16,580 nt of DNA from the NCBI GenBank assembly GCA_035269015.1, contig DATFJU010000024.1, forward strand, positions 1 to 16,580, in the 5' to 3' direction. Source of the stretch: JAIPJO01 sp035269015 (GTDB taxonomy: Bacteria > Patescibacteriota > Patescibacteriia > Patescibacteriales > UBA12465). Position numbers and translations under genes: made by a program. The notes under the pieces were generated by a model. That model saw only the letters and a list, made by a program, of their open reading frames with translations, made no database searches and was not told the DNA's origin. Below, in pieces: positions 14,325-16,580 of the stretch (position 1 is its first letter; every line of letters starts with the position of its first letter).

Positions 14325-15899
14325 ATGAAAAAATTAAGTTTTCTAAAGAAATATATATATAATTATAAACTGGAGATTTTTCTATCTATTTTGGCCGTGC
14401 TTATTATTCTTTTAATTATAATGTTATATTCAGGTTCACACATAGTTCAAGATGTTAACAAAGGATCTATTTCAAATGGCAGTAGTTCTAGCAGTGATAA
14501 TAATACAGGACAAAGTATAGACAATTTTCTCTCAAAGAATGAAAAGGATAAAGTTGATGACAATGAATATTATAGTGAAGAGGAAGATGATGAAAGTGAT
14601 AATATTAATAAAGAAGATGTTATTGTTGAGCATAATAATGATGTTAGCAACGAAGAAACTCAAGAAGAAAGTATTGATTTTAGCAGTGCTTTTGTAAATA
14701 GTTTTGGTGATGGTTTTTCTAGTGATGTTTATTTAAATCTAGAAAAAACTAATATGTATTTAGATGATATTAGTACAGCTTTAACTTTCAAACCTTTATA
14801 TGATTTTTCTAAGTTAGGTTCTTGCGGTAAAAGCGGGGAAGACTGTAATTTTAAAAAAGATGTTCGTATTTTAGATTATGGCATGGAAGCTTGTATAGAT
14901 GATACTAATAATTGTTTGAAGGTAATAAATGAAAGTCTTTATTATAATAATAGAGAGATAGAGCTTCCGGCTGAAATAAGAAATGAAAAGATTCTATCAC
15001 TAACAGTAGGGGCGCTAGATAGCAAGTTTTTGTTAGGGGTAGTATTGCCTCAAGGTGAGGATGAATATGGTTTAGTTTATTCTTTTAATGGTAGTGATTT
15101 TGAAAGTATTATTTCTCAAACTTCAAAGTTTAAAATTAATTCTAAATATCAAAGACAGGGAGGAAGAATTGGTTTTGGTGGTAGTGATGATAATTTCCTT
15201 ATCCTTTATGCAGGCTATAACGGACAAGCTTTTCAAGTACTTGCTGATGAGATAATAGATATCTCAGATATGTTTGGTTTAAGAGTTGCCAACAAGGGTT
15301 TCATGCCTCAAATACTTCAAAGCGGTAGCGGTAGTGATAGTACTTGGTATATATGTGGTTTAGATAAGGGAAAACCTAAGTTTATTAAACTATGGCAAAA
15401 TGGCTCTAAGTATATCCAGGGTTCGCTTGATTTTACTTATGATATCTATAGTAACAGTAATTTGTATAACAATTTTAATCATTGCTATCTAGCTGCAAAT
15501 GATAGTGATAAAGTATATTTAACTTTTGATAATAATATTAACAACTCTTTAGATATCTGGCAGTTTCAAGATAATGGTTTTGATAATAGTCATAATTATT
15601 CTGTGGTCTCTGTTGATATTTTAAATAAAGATGACTATGTAGCTAAAAATGCTATTGTAAAAGATATGGGTTTGTCTGTGTTTGAAAAAGGGTACGCTAA
15701 TAATATAGATGATTATGGCACCCTGTATTTATCATTTGATAATTTTAATTGGAATAGTATTGAGTTTGCTAAGTTTTTTAGACTTAAAAAGCCTGTTAGT
15801 GATTTGTATTGGCGCTTAGATTTAAAGAGTAGGGATAATAATTTTTCTCCTTGGCTGTTTCATCTCAATCGTTTGAATTATCTGATATTGAAAAAATAG
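14325..15899 (+). CDS. Large single-pass membrane protein, extracellular domain of unknown family
   Basis: A 524-residue protein. The basic N-terminus is followed by one hydrophobic helix (about 17-36). Residues about 40-118 are a Ser/Asn/Asp/Glu-rich flexible linker. The remaining 400 residues are beta-rich. Recurring strand pairs such as 'FLLGVVLPQGEDEYGLVYSF', 'FLILYAGYNGQAFQVLADEI', 'TWYICGLDKGKPKFIKLW', 'KVYLTFDNNINNSLDIWQF' and 'GTLYLSFDNFNWNSIEF' suggest a propeller-like fold of several blades, which is inference from periodicity. Four Cys lie close together near residues 167-198 ('SCGKSGEDC' and 'ACIDDTNNC'). It would be anchored with its main domain outside the cell. It has its own promoter and stands between the AbiE wreck and the next fibre gene. 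I recognise no named family. Confidence 0.75.
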   Translation: MKKLSFLKKYIYNYKLEIFLSILAVLIILLIIMLYSGSHIVQDVNKGSISNGSSSSSDNNTGQSIDNFLSKNEKDKVDDNEYYSEEEDDESDNINKEDVIVEHNNDVSNEETQEESIDFSSAFVNSFGDGFSSDVYLNLEKTNMYLDDISTALTFKPLYDFSKLGSCGKSGEDCNFKKDVRILDYGMEACIDDTNNCLKVINESLYYNNREIELPAEIRNEKILSLTVGALDSKFLLGVVLPQGEDEYGLVYSFNGSDFESIISQTSKFKINSKYQRQGGRIGFGGSDDNFLILYAGYNGQAFQVLADEIIDISDMFGLRVANKGFMPQILQSGSGSDSTWYICGLDKGKPKFIKLWQNGSKYIQGSLDFTYDIYSNSNLYNNFNHCYLAANDSDKVYLTFDNNINNSLDIWQFQDNGFDNSHNYSVVSVDILNKDDYVAKNAIVKDMGLSVFEKGYANNIDDYGTLYLSFDNFNWNSIEFAKFFRLKKPVSDLYWRLDLKSRDNNFSPWLFHLNRLNYLILKK

Positions 15900-15907
15900 T
15901 TATTTTG

Positions 15908-15936
15908 TTGCAGTTATTTTTATTAAGTGATATAAT
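15908..15936 (+). promoter_or_regulatory. Promoter upstream of the last fibre gene
   Basis: TTGCAG at 15908-15913, a 17-base spacer, and TATAAT at 15931-15936 preceded by TGa make an extended -10 of the same form as at 14195. The ATG at 16025 is 88 bases further on. A TATAAA at 16006-16011 is a nearer alternative. Confidence 0.45.
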
Positions 15937-16024
15937 ATTATTAAGATAGTAATGTAATAATTTTTTATATTTAACAAGAATATTTAAATAATTAGTATAT
16001 ATTTGTATAAATAATAAAAGACGT

Positions 16025-16580
16025 ATGTCAAGGTATAAAAAAATAATTATAGTTTTTTCAATAGCAGTCTTAATGGTTTCTTTCTTTGCTGTCTCTAAGG
16101 CTTTAGCTAAAGATATTATTTTCGATCCAGGAACAGATAATGTGGGGATTGGGACGGCTAGTCCTTTTGAAAAATTAACAATTTCTGGGGAGAGTACTAT
16201 TGGTGGTTATCCGACAATTTCATTAATTAATACAACTATTCCAAGAGAGTGGCATTTTTGGCCAATTAATGGAGGAGATTTAAGATTTAGAGATGATACC
16301 GCAGGAATAGATATTATGACTTTTGAGGGAGGAACAGGAAGCGTTGGTATAAATAATAATGATCCAGTTTATAGATTAGATGTAAATGGAACAGGAAGAT
16401 TTACTAGCCCTTTAATAGTAGCAACTCCTACTGACAGTAATCATGCTACTACCAAAAGTTATGTTGATTCTTCTGTTATTGGTGATACGACATGTGATGG
16501 TTCGACTTGTAATGTGACAAATACGGGGACACTGGATGGATTTAGCGCTACCTCGGCTTCTACACCAAGCACTATTGCAG
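16025..16580 (+). CDS. Exported modular fibre protein, N-terminal part (fibre 5, runs off the window)
   Basis: 185 codons are visible and remain open at the window end. The signal peptide has KK, a hydrophobic core (7-23) and KALA|K, giving cleavage after Ala28. It goes straight into 'NVGIGTASPFEKLTISG', without the Cys-rich head of fibres 2-4. 'VGINNNDPVYRLDVNGTGRF' and 'NHATTKSYVDS' match the distal module of fibre 4. A 'CDGSTC' pair and 'GTLDGFSATSAST' follow. DNA at 16142-16156 is identical to stretches in fibres 3 and 4, so it shares the cassette pool although separated from the array by over 3 kb. Function as a surface fibre is inferred from the modules; the cap type cannot be seen. Confidence 0.75.
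   Translation, partial: MSRYKKIIIVFSIAVLMVSFFAVSKALAKDIIFDPGTDNVGIGTASPFEKLTISGESTIGGYPTISLINTTIPREWHFWPINGGDLRFRDDTAGIDIMTFEGGTGSVGINNNDPVYRLDVNGTGRFTSPLIVATPTDSNHATTKSYVDSSVIGDTTCDGSTCNVTNTGTLDGFSATSASTPSTIA

Noticed and set aside
1..16580. CRISPR arrays, tRNA or rRNA genes, insertion sequence ends
   Set aside because: No regularly spaced short repeats, cloverleaf-like segments, rRNA stretches or transposase frames were found on reading both strands.

Overview
The window looks like a fragment of a small, AT-rich bacterial genome, most likely a Candidate Phyla Radiation (Patescibacteria) organism. This rests on recalled family resemblance, not a search. The pointers are the very low GC, tight gene packing, starts with almost no Shine-Dalgarno sequence, a cluster of atypical minor pilins, AbiE-type toxin-antitoxin pairs, and long secreted proteins built from 'VGIGT..P..KLHV.G' modules. 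The standard genetic code fits: long genes carry no in-frame TGA, and every recognisable stop is TAA or TAG.

Layout. (1) 1-1671, plus strand: the end of an unidentified gene, then three type IV pilin-like genes in one operon, the last resembling PilX. (2) 1844-3116, minus strand: an intact AbiEi/AbiEii-like pair, with a promoter and a 23-bp palindrome just upstream that could be the operator. (3) 3117-3732: no intact gene. It holds the AbiE control region, a C-terminal remnant of an AAA ATPase with DUF4143-like ending, and the promoter and direct repeats of the next gene. (4) 3733-12720, plus strand: five consecutive surface-protein genes. Four are long exported fibre-like proteins (618, 614, 825, 581 aa) sharing interchangeable modules, and one is a short membrane-anchored protein (240 aa) ending in the same kind of Cys-rich module. 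DNA-level repetition is strong: a direct repeat of 1,222 nt with a period of exactly 1,882 nt, a 537-nt block present in three genes without net indels, and six copies of a 147-nt module. (5) 12793-13470: a membrane-anchored cupredoxin with a strong terminator. (6) 13471-14324: no intact gene. It holds two terminator hairpins, a candidate minus-strand small RNA, and the wreck of a second AbiE pair. (7) 14325-15899: a large single-pass membrane protein of unknown function. (8) 16025-end: the start of another exported fibre protein.

How the parts may work together (inference): the minor pilins could form or prime a type IV pilus, and the fibre genes encode exported adhesins. Each fibre has a signal peptide, a variable N-terminal head or stalk, a shared collar module and one of two C-terminal caps. 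This resembles a locus where surface structures diversify by tandem duplication and cassette exchange, perhaps for host contact in an epibiont. Intact and decayed AbiE pairs and an ATPase fragment flank the array, which suggests an accessory, high-turnover island.
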